Counted from the first letter of the stretch, positions 9,231-18,980 are shown. The stretch is DNA of 64,000 nt from CBDDLD01 sp965250025 (GCA_965250025.1 OZ252283.1:2790001-2854000), one strand, 5' to 3'. Notes: generated by a model not told the origin, from the sequence alone. Numbers and translations are program-made.

Positions 9231-10042
9231 TGTATTTCAAAACACTAAAACAATTAATCATTCTCTCTGTATTTACAACTGGCCTAACAACAATACAATC
9301 GCAAACTATTTCAGGTAAGGTCACGTACAAATACAAAGAAAAGCTTCCCGATCTTAACATCGAAGACGAAGCTGAAAAAGCGGCATTAATGGACATCCTA
9401 AAGGCTGATTCTGAGAAAACCTATCAATTAGAATTTTCAGGCAATACATCGTTGTATCAAGAGGTCATTCCTCCGAATATCTCGAACAATAACAAACCGA
9501 CATCTTTTTATAAACATGGTGAGCAAGATGGCATTTTATATATTGATGCGAAGCAACGAACCTTCACCAATAAACACGAGTTTATGGGAAAGTTATTTCT
9601 CATCACTGATGAGCTGCCACAATACCATTGGAAACTTATCAATGAGACCAAAACCATTGGGAAATACACCTGCTATAAAGCCCTTTTCAAAAAGACTATT
9701 CCACAAAAAGCATCTAATAAAGATTCTAAGAAAAAAGTAATCAATTACATTGCCAATGATTCTTCAAAAACAACTAAAACTGAAAAAGTCATTACGGCTT
9801 GGTATACACCTCAGCTTCCTATCAACTTAGGCCCTCAAACGTATCATGGTTTACCGGGACTAATCTTACAATTAAACTACGACGATATCACGCTTGCTTG
9901 CGAAAAAATCGTCATCGATAACAAAGAGCGAAAAATTAAAAAACCCAAGCAAGGTGAAGTGGTCTCACAAAAAGAGTTTGATAGTATTAGTGATGTTAAA
10001 ATGAAAGAATTCAGAAGCAGGTATAGGCCTGCCAAAAATTAA
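9227..10042 (+). CDS. GLPGLI family protein
   Basis: This exported 271-residue protein carries the motif YHGLPGLILQLN near residues 205-216, which names the Bacteroidota GLPGLI family. The molecular function of the family is not established. Members are usually periplasmic or surface proteins found near TonB-dependent receptors. The signal peptide covers about residues 1-26 (ending TTIQSQ). A repeat-poor, Lys-rich linker lies near 160-190. Two adjacent ATGs (9227 and 9230) are possible starts, and the first overlaps the preceding stop by four bases. It is the last gene of its operon and a clear hairpin terminator follows. Confidence 0.85.
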   Translation: MMYFKTLKQLIILSVFTTGLTTIQSQTISGKVTYKYKEKLPDLNIEDEAEKAALMDILKADSEKTYQLEFSGNTSLYQEVIPPNISNNNKPTSFYKHGEQDGILYIDAKQRTFTNKHEFMGKLFLITDELPQYHWKLINETKTIGKYTCYKALFKKTIPQKASNKDSKKKVINYIANDSSKTTKTEKVITAWYTPQLPINLGPQTYHGLPGLILQLNYDDITLACEKIVIDNKERKIKKPKQGEVVSQKEFDSISDVKMKEFRSRYRPAKN

Positions 10043-10064
10043 ACCGTAAAGACTAACACAAATA

Positions 10065-10096
10065 AAAAGGCCATTAGATAGTTCTAATGGCCTTTT
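10065..10096. terminator. Bidirectional intrinsic terminator
   Basis: Arms AAAAGGCCATTAGA (10065-10078) and TCTAATGGCCTTTT (10083-10096) form a perfect 14-base-pair stem with a four-base loop. The flanking A and T runs let it end transcription in both directions. It lies between the convergent GLPGLI operon (plus) and the SusC/SusD operon (minus), 22 bases beyond the GLPGLI stop and 27 beyond the lipoprotein stop. Confidence 0.9.
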
Positions 10097-10122
10097 CTCA
10101 TCAAAAAATCAAAACTATTAAC

Positions 10123-10902
10123 CTATAAATTATCAGGAGTTAATACCACATTAACTGTAAAATTATTGGTAAATAGATCTTGTGTAAGCGTATAAAATAT
10201 TTCGTTACTACAGGCATTATAAAATCCGGTTCCTCCGGTTGCCCATGCGTCATCACCAATAACTTCTACGGAATCATCATCATTAATTATTAATGTCCCG
10301 GAATATACAAATGCACCTTCTAATGTTGCATCCCCTGTTAGAGCAGCCACTAAATTAGGGCCCCAAGCTGTATCTATGACATAGCTATTTGGTGTTGCTC
10401 CTGCTGTTAATGTTGCTGTAAAAGGTATCGTGGTCCCTAATACATCAGAAACTCCAGAGTACGATGTATCTACTGTAGTTACATATTCGGGCTGGTTATA
10501 GCTCATTTTAAATACTTCTTCTGATCGTGTACCATCATCGTTAATCGTAACGGCATAAAAAGTGTACGTTACGCCTTCGCTAAGCTCTTGGGTAGTTATC
10601 ATCTGTGCTTCTGAAGCCATAAGTTCTATAGCTGTTCCATTACTGAAAACGTCAGCTGACTCTGGCGCCTCTATATCCGAGGACAACAACTGGTAATATA
10701 CTGTAGCATTTAATGCAGAGGTTATAGTAATGTCTGCATTGCATTGAGAAATAGCAGCCTCAGTGATCGTAATATTCAATTGTGCTGTATCTAAAAGCTC
10801 AGGTGCATCAAAACTAAACTGATCAACATCATTACAACCAGTTATAACCATAAACAAGGCTAAAATTGCAACTGTTTTTTTTATATATATTTTCATATGC
10901 AT
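10123..10902 (-). CDS. SusE-position lipoprotein with repeated C-terminal domain (copy B)
   Basis: This 259-residue lipoprotein has its lipid Cys in VITGC at about residue 23. The start could be the ATG at 10902 or the second one two codons later at 10896. The middle part (about 35-135) looks like a fibronectin-type beta-sandwich. The last 115 residues, from YSGVSDVLG onward, match the end of the neighbouring lipoprotein at 10915-11742: both contain an AWGPN segment, a DDxWATGGxGxY block, and LTQDLF followed by FTV. It is last in the operon susC-susD-lipoprotein-lipoprotein, the position occupied by SusE/SusF surface glycan-binding proteins in model systems. A surface ligand-binding role is inferred, and no family was named with confidence. 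Confidence 0.75.
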   Translation of the reverse strand: MHMKIYIKKTVAILALFMVITGCNDVDQFSFDAPELLDTAQLNITITEAAISQCNADITITSALNATVYYQLLSSDIEAPESADVFSNGTAIELMASEAQMITTQELSEGVTYTFYAVTINDDGTRSEEVFKMSYNQPEYVTTVDTSYSGVSDVLGTTIPFTATLTAGATPNSYVIDTAWGPNLVAALTGDATLEGAFVYSGTLIINDDDSVEVIGDDAWATGGTGFYNACSNEIFYTLTQDLFTNNFTVNVVLTPDNL

Positions 10903-10914
10903 TTACTTTAAATA

Positions 10915-11742
10915 TTAATTACCTGTACCACTTAATGTGACTTCAACTGTAAAATCGCCATTAAACAAATCTTGAGTGAGTACAAAATTGAATTCATCAT
11001 TACATGAAGAATATGTACCTGAACCTCCTGTTGCCCATGTATCATCTCCTGTAATTGTAACTGTTAAGTCATCATTAACAACTAATATCCCTGAATAAAT
11101 ATACTGTCCGTTAAAACTTGAATCTTGTGTTGCCCAACCTACAAAATTTGGTCCCCAAGCACTGTTTATGGTATAAGTATTTGTTGTCCCCGGTACTAAA
11201 CTCAAAGCAGCTGTAAACTCAGGAGCTAAACTGCCCGGATTATCAGATGCAAAAGACACTCCTGTGTAAGATGAAGACAAAGCTACCGGACAATCGTCAT
11301 CTTGAATCGTTATTAACGTTTCAGTATTGTATATCCCTTGACCAGCAATCCCTACAGGGAATGTATTCTGCTCGCTTAATGTCATGGTAATGGTAATGTC
11401 ACCATCGGTATCGGTATTGTCAATAGGCGTCACTGTAATATAGCCGACAAACTCTCCTGCCGGAATGTTAACCACACCGTTACTAGGTTCTAAAGTATAA
11501 CCTTCCGCTTGAGAGGCCTCTATAGATATTTGGACATCTACACCATTAGCATTTTCATTTGCAGCCAATAATACTGGAATTCGGAAAGGCTCAGTAGCAC
11601 TCTCTGATACTAAATAGTTATTATTATCAAATTGTAACCATTGTGTGTTAAGTCCTAGATTTGGTCTTTCTACTTCATTGCATGAAAACAACGAAAATAG
11701 TGTCATTACTATAAGTGTATAATTTATGTTTTTCATTTTCAT
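10915..11742 (-). CDS. SusE-position lipoprotein with repeated C-terminal domain (copy A)
   Basis: This is a 275-residue lipoprotein with lipid Cys 21 (SLFSC). Residues about 30-150 look like a Calx-beta or similar beta-sandwich, with the stretch GVVNIPAGEFVGYITVTPID and acidic loops near TDTDGD. From YTGVSFASD on, about 120 residues match the C-terminal domain of the next gene downstream. The pair therefore arose by duplication of that domain joined to different N-terminal parts. It lies 14 bases after susD and 12 bases before the downstream lipoprotein. It is probably surface-exposed and binds the substrate of the SusC at 13164-16112. The substrate is not evident. Confidence 0.77.
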   Translation of the reverse strand: MKMKNINYTLIVMTLFSLFSCNEVERPNLGLNTQWLQFDNNNYLVSESATEPFRIPVLLAANENANGVDVQISIEASQAEGYTLEPSNGVVNIPAGEFVGYITVTPIDNTDTDGDITITMTLSEQNTFPVGIAGQGIYNTETLITIQDDDCPVALSSSYTGVSFASDNPGSLAPEFTAALSLVPGTTNTYTINSAWGPNFVGWATQDSSFNGQYIYSGILVVNDDLTVTITGDDTWATGGSGTYSSCNDEFNFVLTQDLFNGDFTVEVTLSGTGN

Positions 11743-11756
11743 TGGTATTTTATTGA

Positions 11757-13160
11757 TTAGTATCCTGGATTTTGAACCATATTCCCATTAGCAAATATTT
11801 CAGACTGAGGAATAGGTAATGTAAATTTGAAATCTGTATTTGGAAGTTGGCAAGCATTTGCATTTAAAATTTCACAATCTGACAATTGCCGTTCCACATC
11901 CATACCGTTTCGTTTTAAGTCAAAGAAACGATGGCCTTCAAAGGCAAATTCTCTGTAACGTTCTTCCATTACAGCTTCTACAGCCTGATTAGGACTAGCA
12001 AAACTCAATGGTGTAACACCATTAATTCTATTACTCCTCAATGCATTAACATCATCCGCTGCTAAAGACAACTGCGATGTTCTGGCATAGGCTTCTGCCC
12101 GGATCAAGTATTGTTCCGATATACGGAAGAGTTTAATATCATTTAACCCTATATTTCCAGGCACTCCCGGATATTTTAAAATGGCTTGGTTAGAACCAGA
12201 AGCTATAAATGTATTTAATCGTACATCATTAAGATCATAAGCCTGCGTGATTTTGTCTGAAGCCAACCAATCGAATACTCCCGGGCTTGATGTAAATAGT
12301 TGTCCAACCTGTCCATCTCCAACAACCCTTGCCAGCTTAAAAATATTCTCAGACTCATTAGCATCTAACCATAGTAAAGGATAAATTCCAATAGTTGCCA
12401 ATTCATATTGTGAATCGTCAATCAATTGCGTGGATTTATCAATAGCCATTTGATAATCCTCTCTATATAGTGCCATTCTTGCCTGAAGTGCAATAATTGC
12501 ATTTCTGGTAAACAAAGTATTATCATTAAAATCCTCTGGTATCTTACTAAGTGCATTGGCTAAGTCTGTATCAATGCGTTCATACACTTCTCCTACTGTA
12601 TTTCTCGATGGTGTTTCTAAAACCACTACAAAATCAATATATGGTACAGCCAATACAGAGTCATCTGTATAAGACGTCGAGAACAATGTCAATAGCTTAA
12701 AGTGCGCCCATGCTCTTATGGCTAAGAGCTCACCTTCATACTGGTCCATACGTGCCTGATCGTCTTCATTAGCTACCGGAATTGAAGGGATTACAGACAA
12801 CAATCGATTTGCTCTATTAATCGCAACATAATAATTATCATAAAGCGGTTCCACATCATCTTCTCCGGCATCAATAGACCAGGTATGTACCTGTACACCT
12901 TGCCCATTATTAGATGTAGGTAGTCTTAATTCATCTGTAAATAAGGCATTCCAAAAAATCGAACCATTATTACCTATAGTGCCATATACTGCAAAACGAG
13001 CTGTCTCTACGTCATCTACAGAGGTAATGGCATTAGATTCCAGAACCTCATCTTGAGGTTCTACGTCGATAGCATCGTTACAGGACGCCATCAATACTAT
13101 TGCGACAAGCAATATTGAATATATTCTTAAATGTTTGTATTTGTTATTTTTCATTTTCAT
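11757..13160 (-). CDS. SusD/RagB-family outer-membrane lipoprotein
   Basis: This 467-residue SusD/RagB protein is the substrate-capturing partner of the SusC just upstream. The lipid Cys is residue 27 (VLMASC). The RagB-type C-terminus is clear: the segment MEERYREFAFEGHRFFDLKR is the classic SusD/RagB signature, followed by the closing FTLPIPQSEIFANGNMVQNPGY. This is the main SusD/RagB family and not the SusD-like_2 type of the other two pairs in the window. Only three bases separate it from the susC stop, so the two are surely co-transcribed. No catalytic gene lies in this operon, so the nutrient is unknown. Confidence 0.95.
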   Translation of the reverse strand: MKMKNNKYKHLRIYSILLVAIVLMASCNDAIDVEPQDEVLESNAITSVDDVETARFAVYGTIGNNGSIFWNALFTDELRLPTSNNGQGVQVHTWSIDAGEDDVEPLYDNYYVAINRANRLLSVIPSIPVANEDDQARMDQYEGELLAIRAWAHFKLLTLFSTSYTDDSVLAVPYIDFVVVLETPSRNTVGEVYERIDTDLANALSKIPEDFNDNTLFTRNAIIALQARMALYREDYQMAIDKSTQLIDDSQYELATIGIYPLLWLDANESENIFKLARVVGDGQVGQLFTSSPGVFDWLASDKITQAYDLNDVRLNTFIASGSNQAILKYPGVPGNIGLNDIKLFRISEQYLIRAEAYARTSQLSLAADDVNALRSNRINGVTPLSFASPNQAVEAVMEERYREFAFEGHRFFDLKRNGMDVERQLSDCEILNANACQLPNTDFKFTLPIPQSEIFANGNMVQNPGY

Positions 13161-13163
13161 ATG

Positions 13164-16112
13164 TTAAAAGTTGATGTCCATCCCAAAAGTTACTGTAGTA
13201 GGCAACGGATACTCAAACTGTGAAATGTTATTAGCATCTTCAGGATCAAAGCCTGAGTAGTTGGTCCAGGTATACAAGTTTGTCCCCTGTACATATAATC
13301 TAAGTCCTGTAATAAAGTTTATTCGGTCTAGAGCTTCTTCAGAGAAATTATAAGCAAACACCAAATTGGTTAATCTTACATAAGAAGCATCTTCAATGTC
13401 TTTAGATGAGAATTCTCTGTTAAAAGCTGCACTTTGAATATCGGTCACATCACCAGGCTGCTGCCAAATGGTTAGCATTTCTGATAATTGATTGAAGTTG
13501 TTGAAATTTGGATTCTCTAAGAAAAAGTTCTGATTATTGGTCAAAAAGTAATCTGCTACAAAAGAAAATGCCGCACTTAACGAAAAGCCTTTGTAATTGA
13601 TATTTGTTCCAAAACCACCGGTCCATATAGGTTCTGAGCTTCCCCATATTGCCAAACGATTTTCTTCAGAATACACATTCGTCACATTACCATTGATGTC
13701 CAAATATAACGGCTCACCATTGGCCGGATTAACACCTGCCCATCCCACTTCAAAATGGGAACCAAAAGGTAGCCCTTCTCTAATAATACTGGTTCCAAGT
13801 TCATATTCACTTTCCTGCCCTAAGTTTGTAATCTCATTTTTATTGTAATTCACATTAAAATTAAGATTCCATGAAAAATCTTTGGTTTGGAGTACTGTAC
13901 CATTGAGCGCTAAATCCACGCCTTTGTTCTGCATTTCTCCGACATTGGAGTCTATACTTCCAAATCCTGAGGTCGCCGATAATTGTTGAGAAATAAACAG
14001 ATTAGACACATTGTCCACATAATAATCCACGCTACCGAACAACCGGTTGTTAAACAGTCCAAAATCTAAGCCCACATTAAACTTGGCAGACTCCTCCCAT
14101 TGTAATTGATTATTACCTACACTGGTAGCAATAAGACCATTTTGACCATTGTAAGAACCTAAGCTGTATACATCTTCAGATTGAAAATCTCCAATTCCGG
14201 TTTCATTTCCTACGGTTCCATAACTTGCTCTAAACTTGAGGTTATTTACCCAATCGACATTGAAAAAAGATTCATTAGTAATATTCCATCCAACACCAAT
14301 CGAATAGAAGCTTCCCCAACGATTGGTTTCAGCAAAACGAGAGGAGGCATCTCTTCGGTACGAAAGGTTTAAGTTATAACGGCTATCATAGGAATAGGTT
14401 GCATCTGCAAAGAAGGATAACAAGCCACGTTGTGACACAAAGCCGCCAACTTGGGGGATAAAACCGTTATCCTCAGTACCATCAGTAATACCAGCTGCAT
14501 AACCTATTAATTTAGGATCAATACCAAACCCTTGAAAACTTCCAGTCTTACGATGCCTCTTGAAGTATTCCATAAATACAGAAGCATTAACACTATGGAC
14601 ATCATTAAAAATGTTAGAATAATTAAGACTGTGTCTTAAGGTAATATTGGCGATATAATCACTCCCTAAAGAGTACCCTCCTTCATCGCCTTGAAATCCA
14701 GCATTAGTACCAAAAAATGTATTGGGGCTGGCAAAACTTTCCAACTCTCTGTCTATGTAATCAATACCAGCGTAAACTTTAGCTGTCAAATTTTTGGCAA
14801 ATTCCAATTCACCATATGCACTAGCAACAATCTTCAAATCATTCTGACTATTACCATTTATGGCTAAATTTTCTAACGCATTTCCTCCAATCAGGGTATT
14901 GCCTTGCTCACTAATTCCCGTATTAAATGAATCATCTTCGTTGAATGGCGTATCATAAGGTTGAGCCAGATAAATTGCAGCGAAAGGGTTATTGATATTT
15001 ATTCCTCCTTCACTAGAGATAAAACTGGATTTTGAATATGCAATTGAAGAATTGACACCAACCTTAAACTTTTCTGAAACATCATGATCCAGATTCAATC
15101 GTACACTAAAACGTTGCAGTTTTGACCTTATTCCAATACCATCCTGATCAAAATAGGACAGCGAGGTATAGAACCTGGTTTTTTCAGTACCACCTGACAC
15201 TGAAAAATCATGTGTTTGTGTAACACCGGTTCTGAATAAAAAATCGGTCCAATCTGTCGTTTCAGCATTAGCTATGTCCAAATCGGTCCAAGTTCCGGGA
15301 TCCAGAATATTATCAAAAATCATCTTTTCTCTGGCATCCATCATATCGAAACGTGTTTCTCCTATTTGAGAAATACCATATTGTGTAGAATACTTCACCG
15401 TAGACACTCCTGCTCTACCTTTTTTAGTAGTAATAACAATCACACCATTGGCACCTCTAGAACCATAAATAGATGTCGAAGCGGCATCTTTGAGAATGGA
15501 TACACTCTCAAAATCATTAGGGTTAAGCGTTGCAAAATCAGAACCTGTTATTGGTGTACCATCTAAAACGAATAATGGTGTAGCACCCCCATTAATAGAA
15601 CCGGTTCCTCTAATTCTTATTTTCCCTGAAGTTCCTGGCTGCCCGGAACCCGAGCTCACAAATAAACCGGGAGCTTGACCTCTTAACATCAAGTCAAAAG
15701 AACCAATAGGTACCTGCTCAAAAGTTTCAGCTTCAACCACTGCAACTGAACCAGTAACTTCTGCCCTTTTTGCTGTCCCATAAGCTGTGACGATCACCTC
15801 TTCTAAACTAGACACATCATCCTCCATTATTAAATTAACGGTGTTGTCGCCAGTGACCATGATTTCTGTAGTTTTTAGTCCAACATAAGAGAAGACCAAC
15901 ACTTCACCTTTGGAGGCCTTGATGGCATACTTCCCGTCAAAATCTGTTTGGACGCCTCTGGCCGTACCTTTTACCACAACATTTACGCCTGGTATAGGTA
16001 AATTGTCAGATTTTGCTGTGATAACACCTGTTACTGTTTGTTCCTGAGCATGAGAAAAAGTAATGCAAAAGAAAAGCAGGAACAGTAACAAAACATAGTT
16101 TTTTACTTTCAT
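13164..16112 (-). CDS. SusC/RagA-family TonB-dependent outer-membrane channel
   Basis: This 982-residue SusC-type transporter opens with a signal peptide (1-22, ending SHAQ). A carboxypeptidase-regulatory-like domain (about 25-105) follows, including the typical GTARGVQTDFDGKYAI and VFSYVGLKT. Next come the plug with SILKDAASTSIYGSRGANGV and a beta-barrel ending GMDINF. It starts the four-gene minus-strand operon with SusD and two lipoproteins. It is clearly a different subfamily from the other two SusC proteins in the window. The LytTR/LytS pair is divergently transcribed 476 bases away and could regulate it, but no binding site was recognised. Confidence 0.95.
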   Translation of the reverse strand: MKVKNYVLLLFLLFFCITFSHAQEQTVTGVITAKSDNLPIPGVNVVVKGTARGVQTDFDGKYAIKASKGEVLVFSYVGLKTTEIMVTGDNTVNLIMEDDVSSLEEVIVTAYGTAKRAEVTGSVAVVEAETFEQVPIGSFDLMLRGQAPGLFVSSGSGQPGTSGKIRIRGTGSINGGATPLFVLDGTPITGSDFATLNPNDFESVSILKDAASTSIYGSRGANGVIVITTKKGRAGVSTVKYSTQYGISQIGETRFDMMDAREKMIFDNILDPGTWTDLDIANAETTDWTDFLFRTGVTQTHDFSVSGGTEKTRFYTSLSYFDQDGIGIRSKLQRFSVRLNLDHDVSEKFKVGVNSSIAYSKSSFISSEGGININNPFAAIYLAQPYDTPFNEDDSFNTGISEQGNTLIGGNALENLAINGNSQNDLKIVASAYGELEFAKNLTAKVYAGIDYIDRELESFASPNTFFGTNAGFQGDEGGYSLGSDYIANITLRHSLNYSNIFNDVHSVNASVFMEYFKRHRKTGSFQGFGIDPKLIGYAAGITDGTEDNGFIPQVGGFVSQRGLLSFFADATYSYDSRYNLNLSYRRDASSRFAETNRWGSFYSIGVGWNITNESFFNVDWVNNLKFRASYGTVGNETGIGDFQSEDVYSLGSYNGQNGLIATSVGNNQLQWEESAKFNVGLDFGLFNNRLFGSVDYYVDNVSNLFISQQLSATSGFGSIDSNVGEMQNKGVDLALNGTVLQTKDFSWNLNFNVNYNKNEITNLGQESEYELGTSIIREGLPFGSHFEVGWAGVNPANGEPLYLDINGNVTNVYSEENRLAIWGSSEPIWTGGFGTNINYKGFSLSAAFSFVADYFLTNNQNFFLENPNFNNFNQLSEMLTIWQQPGDVTDIQSAAFNREFSSKDIEDASYVRLTNLVFAYNFSEEALDRINFITGLRLYVQGTNLYTWTNYSGFDPEDANNISQFEYPLPTTVTFGMDINF

Positions 16113-16588
16113 GAATTTTAATTTAAATTATTACGAGTTAGTTTATGGCAATATGAAAAAGGCTAGCGGCGTAGTAATTATTTTTGAAGACTAACTCAAA
16201 ATAGATGCTCTTAATGAAATTAAAGTTAACATGGTTTTAATATGTAAAAGCTTTACCGTGACCGCTATACCTTTAGCAATTGCAGCGTAAATGAAGAGAA
16301 TAATCCAAGCGCTGTATACGTTTTTGATTTGAAATCCGTTTATATTGAAGCCAACAACTCTATTCAAGGCTTGAAACACTCTTTTAAAGTTAGTTCTGTG
16401 ATTTTTTCATAAAACATTAACAGACAGAGCGTTAAAAAACTCATAAAAGCCCTTAAAAAAGAAAGGAATAATACGTATTTTGAATTGTGATTAATAAATT
16501 ATGATTTTAATGACCGATATAACGATGTTAGCGATTCAAATCTTAAGGTAATCGTGAAATATTAATTGTAAATTTCTAATAAAAAACA
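16113..16588. promoter_or_regulatory. Divergent intergenic region upstream of susC and the LytTR regulator
   Basis: This 476-base gap must contain the promoters of the susC operon (minus) and the two-component pair (plus). I saw no convincing promoter box or operator pair. The part nearest susC (16191-16379) has an open minus-strand reading frame of 62 codons with a hydrophobic centre. On the plus strand the end of that part reads as about 30 codons (YVFDLKSVYIEANNSI and on), without a start. Neither resembles a known protein. They may be chance or the remains of a lost gene. Confidence 0.35.
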
Positions 16589-17365
16589 GTGTTAAAAACC
16601 ATAATTATAGACGATGAGCAATTAGCCCGAAAGCGAATTGAAAACTTATTAAATGATATTGATTACATAGAAATCATTGAGCAATGCAATAGTGGCACCA
16701 ATGCAATAAAGGCTATTAAAACACTCAAACCAGATTTGATCTACCTGGATATTGATATGAAGGATATTAATGGGTTTGAAATGTTAAGCAGAATTGATAT
16801 TGACGACAGACCACATGTCATCTTTGTAACTGCTTATGATGAATTTGCATTAAAAGCTTTTGAATATTATGCCATTGATTATTTACTAAAACCATTCAAA
16901 GATGAACGTTTCATCAATGCTACCGAAAATGCAAAGCGTATCATCAACTCAAAAAATAACAGACAAAATTTTGAAGAAAGTATTTCCAAACTCATCAAAA
17001 CTTCTAGCACCAAACATACGTCTACAAATACTATTAACAATAAGAAGTTTGCTATAAAATCTAATGGAAAAATTATCCTCATTAATAAAAGCGATATTAA
17101 ATACATCACAGCATCCGGCTATTATGCCGAAGTTTTTACCTCAGAAAAAAAATACTTGATCAGAGAATCTCTTTCTAACTTGCTGGATAAACTAAACTCA
17201 GATTTATTCATAAGAATTCATAGGTCTACCATCATCAATTTAGACATGGTACATGAACTCATCTACTCCAACTATTCTGAAATTGATGTAAGAATGGTTG
17301 ATGAAAAACGCTTTAGAGTGAGTAAAAGTAATCGAAGTCAACTGACTGAAAAAATTGGCGTTTAA
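16589..17365 (+). CDS. LytTR-family response regulator
   Basis: This is a 258-residue two-component response regulator. The receiver domain covers residues 1-120, with the acidic pair D8/D9, phospho-acceptor Asp54 (IYLDIDM), Thr81 and Lys101 (LLKPF). The LytTR DNA-binding domain covers about 150-255, with KKFAIKSNGKIILI at its start and FIRIHRSTIINLDMV near its end. The start codon is GTG. The next gene, a LytS-type kinase, begins on the base after this stop, so the two form a matched signalling pair. LytTR regulators bind pairs of short direct repeats. The target may be the adjacent susC operon or the arsenosugar operon downstream, but this is only a guess from position. Confidence 0.93.
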   Translation: MLKTIIIDDEQLARKRIENLLNDIDYIEIIEQCNSGTNAIKAIKTLKPDLIYLDIDMKDINGFEMLSRIDIDDRPHVIFVTAYDEFALKAFEYYAIDYLLKPFKDERFINATENAKRIINSKNNRQNFEESISKLIKTSSTKHTSTNTINNKKFAIKSNGKIILINKSDIKYITASGYYAEVFTSEKKYLIRESLSNLLDKLNSDLFIRIHRSTIINLDMVHELIYSNYSEIDVRMVDEKRFRVSKSNRSQLTEKIGV

Positions 17366-18484
17366 TTGATTCGTTTTATAAAAAAATATTCTGACAAGAA
17401 AATCATTATCATTCTGTTAGTGACCTATACTGCCTACAGAATTGTAACTGTACTTTCTAACATTATATTAAAGCTTATATCTGGAGATAATCCAAATGCA
17501 ATTACCTGGGAAGTTATCTTTTTCAATAGTTTTTTTCTGCATTTGATATCTATACTCCCATTCATTCCTTTTATCGCAATCATCACCAAATATCTTATCG
17601 TAAAGGAATCCCGTAAATCGGTGATATTTATGGTTCATTTTATTCTTGCGATCTTATTCAAACCTCTGGGGTTTTTAATTCCTAAAACTATTATCATCAT
17701 GATTCAGGGCAATGCTGTGGATCTTGTATTCTATAAAAAATACGTCATGAATTTTATCTATTTTTTAGATATTAATTTTCTAGTGTATTTCTCTCTGGTG
17801 GCCATAACCTACATGTATTATACCTTTGAAAAGTTTCAAACGTATAAAGTTCGTGAGGCAGAACTAAAGATGGAGTTAACCAATTCGAAACTCAAAGTAT
17901 TAAAATCGCAATTACAACCACACTTCATGTTCAATACCTTGAACAGTATTTATTCGCTAATTGATATTAATATTGAAAAGTCAAAAAATATCATCTTGGA
18001 TCTAGGTGATATTCTCAGAGACATTTTAAATAAAAAAGATGATGACTTTGTTGAAGTTCAAGACGAACTGATCATTTTAAGAAAGTTTTTAAATATTAAG
18101 AAAGTACGGTTTGAAGACCATCTCAATTATGATATTACCGTTGAAGAAGGTGTAGAAACCTGCTTATTACCCACCTTAATCATTCAACAAATTATCGAAA
18201 ACGCTATTAAACATGGTTACAGTTCCGAACACAACAGTCTTTATATCAAATTAAGTATTGAGGAAAAAGAACAGTGTTTATATATTCGTATTTCCAATAA
18301 CGGAAAACCCTTAGCTGTGGATTTTAATGAATTACTCAATAAAGGAAATGGCTTATATAATATTAATGAAAGGTTAAAGATGCTCTACGGTAATGATTTC
18401 ATATTTCAAATGAAAAATGAAAATCAATCAGTAAGAACGCTTATTATCATCCCCACAGATCATTCTGTTTTTGAGGTAGCCTAA
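17366..18484 (+). CDS. LytS/YehU-type sensor histidine kinase
   Basis: This 372-residue membrane kinase has four hydrophobic segments (about 14-38, 52-78, 86-112 and 130-152). A short coiled linker precedes the His_kinase motif LKSQLQPHFMFNTLNS, with phospho-accepting His186. The ATP-binding domain shows the N-box IIENAIKHGY and a G-box near KGNGLYNINERL. The likely start is TTG directly after the stop of the response regulator. The next Met lies beyond the first two membrane segments, so a later start would remove them. No large periplasmic sensor domain is visible, so the signal is probably sensed in the membrane. It forms a pair with the LytTR protein before it. Confidence 0.9.
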   Translation: MIRFIKKYSDKKIIIILLVTYTAYRIVTVLSNIILKLISGDNPNAITWEVIFFNSFFLHLISILPFIPFIAIITKYLIVKESRKSVIFMVHFILAILFKPLGFLIPKTIIIMIQGNAVDLVFYKKYVMNFIYFLDINFLVYFSLVAITYMYYTFEKFQTYKVREAELKMELTNSKLKVLKSQLQPHFMFNTLNSIYSLIDINIEKSKNIILDLGDILRDILNKKDDDFVEVQDELIILRKFLNIKKVRFEDHLNYDITVEEGVETCLLPTLIIQQIIENAIKHGYSSEHNSLYIKLSIEEKEQCLYIRISNNGKPLAVDFNELLNKGNGLYNINERLKMLYGNDFIFQMKNENQSVRTLIIIPTDHSVFEVA

Positions 18485-18576
18485 AACAGATCAACAAACA
18501 TTATTATTGGCTTCCTTATACTTTTATTCAGAAAGGCGTCTATCGCTTTTCTAAAAACACCTTTTTTAATGTAATC

Positions 18577-18604
18577 TTTGAGATTTTACTTCGACATAAT
18601 TTAG
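18577..18604 (+). promoter_or_regulatory. Candidate Bacteroidota-type promoter of the arsenosugar operon
   Basis: TTTG at 18577-18580 and TAATTTAG at 18597-18604 are separated by 16 bases and lie 40 bases before the first ATG. The second box differs at one position from the TAnnTTTG consensus known for Bacteroidota. A weak hairpin (AGAAAGGCG / CGCTTTTCT, 18530-18552) just upstream may end the kinase transcript. Confidence 0.4.
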
Positions 18605-18644
18605 TATATTGATTTTTCATACATAAATCAAAACACATATAAGC

Positions 18645-18980
18645 ATGTCTAAAACCTATTATGATCCGTCAGATTTAAGAAAATTTGGTTCCATTACTGA
18701 ATGGAGTAAAGAGCTCGGCGATAAATTTTTTGAGTATTACGGAAAGGTCTTTGAAGAAGGTGCATTATCTGCACGTGAAAAAGCACTAATAGCTTTGGCT
18801 GTATCTCATACCGAACAATGCCCTTATTGTATTGATGCTTACACTAAAGATACCTTACAAAGAGGTATTACCAAAGAAGAAATGATGGAAGCCATACATG
18901 TTGGCGCGGCCATCAAAAGTGGGGCTACTCTGGTTCATGGTGTGCAGATGATGAATAAAGTAAATAAATTAGACGGTTAA
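18645..18980 (+). CDS. Arsenosugar-associated CMD/AhpD-like peroxidase-like protein
   Basis: This 111-residue protein belongs to the carboxymuconolactone decarboxylase/AhpD family. The redox motif is CPYC at residues 59-62, followed by the family's VGAAIKSGATLVHGVQ stretch. AhpD-type proteins use such a Cys pair in thiol-disulfide or peroxidase chemistry. This short form, with its conserved opening YYDPSDLRKFGSITEW, is the type annotated as arsenosugar biosynthesis-associated peroxidase-like protein, which is found next to arsS. Here it is 21 bases upstream of arsS and is the first gene of the operon. It may keep arsenic or thiols reduced, but its precise reaction is unknown. Confidence 0.88.
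   Translation: MSKTYYDPSDLRKFGSITEWSKELGDKFFEYYGKVFEEGALSAREKALIALAVSHTEQCPYCIDAYTKDTLQRGITKEEMMEAIHVGAAIKSGATLVHGVQMMNKVNKLDG

Noticed and set aside
16191..16379. A 62-codon minus-strand reading frame with a hydrophobic centre upstream of susC
   Set aside because: No family resemblance, no matching neighbour spacing and a position in a promoter region. It is mentioned only as possible remains.
18530..18552. Hairpin AGAAAGGCG/CGCTTTTCT after the LytS-type kinase as a definite terminator
   Set aside because: The stem is reasonable but is followed by A-rich sequence and not by a T-run. It is only noted beside the promoter candidate.
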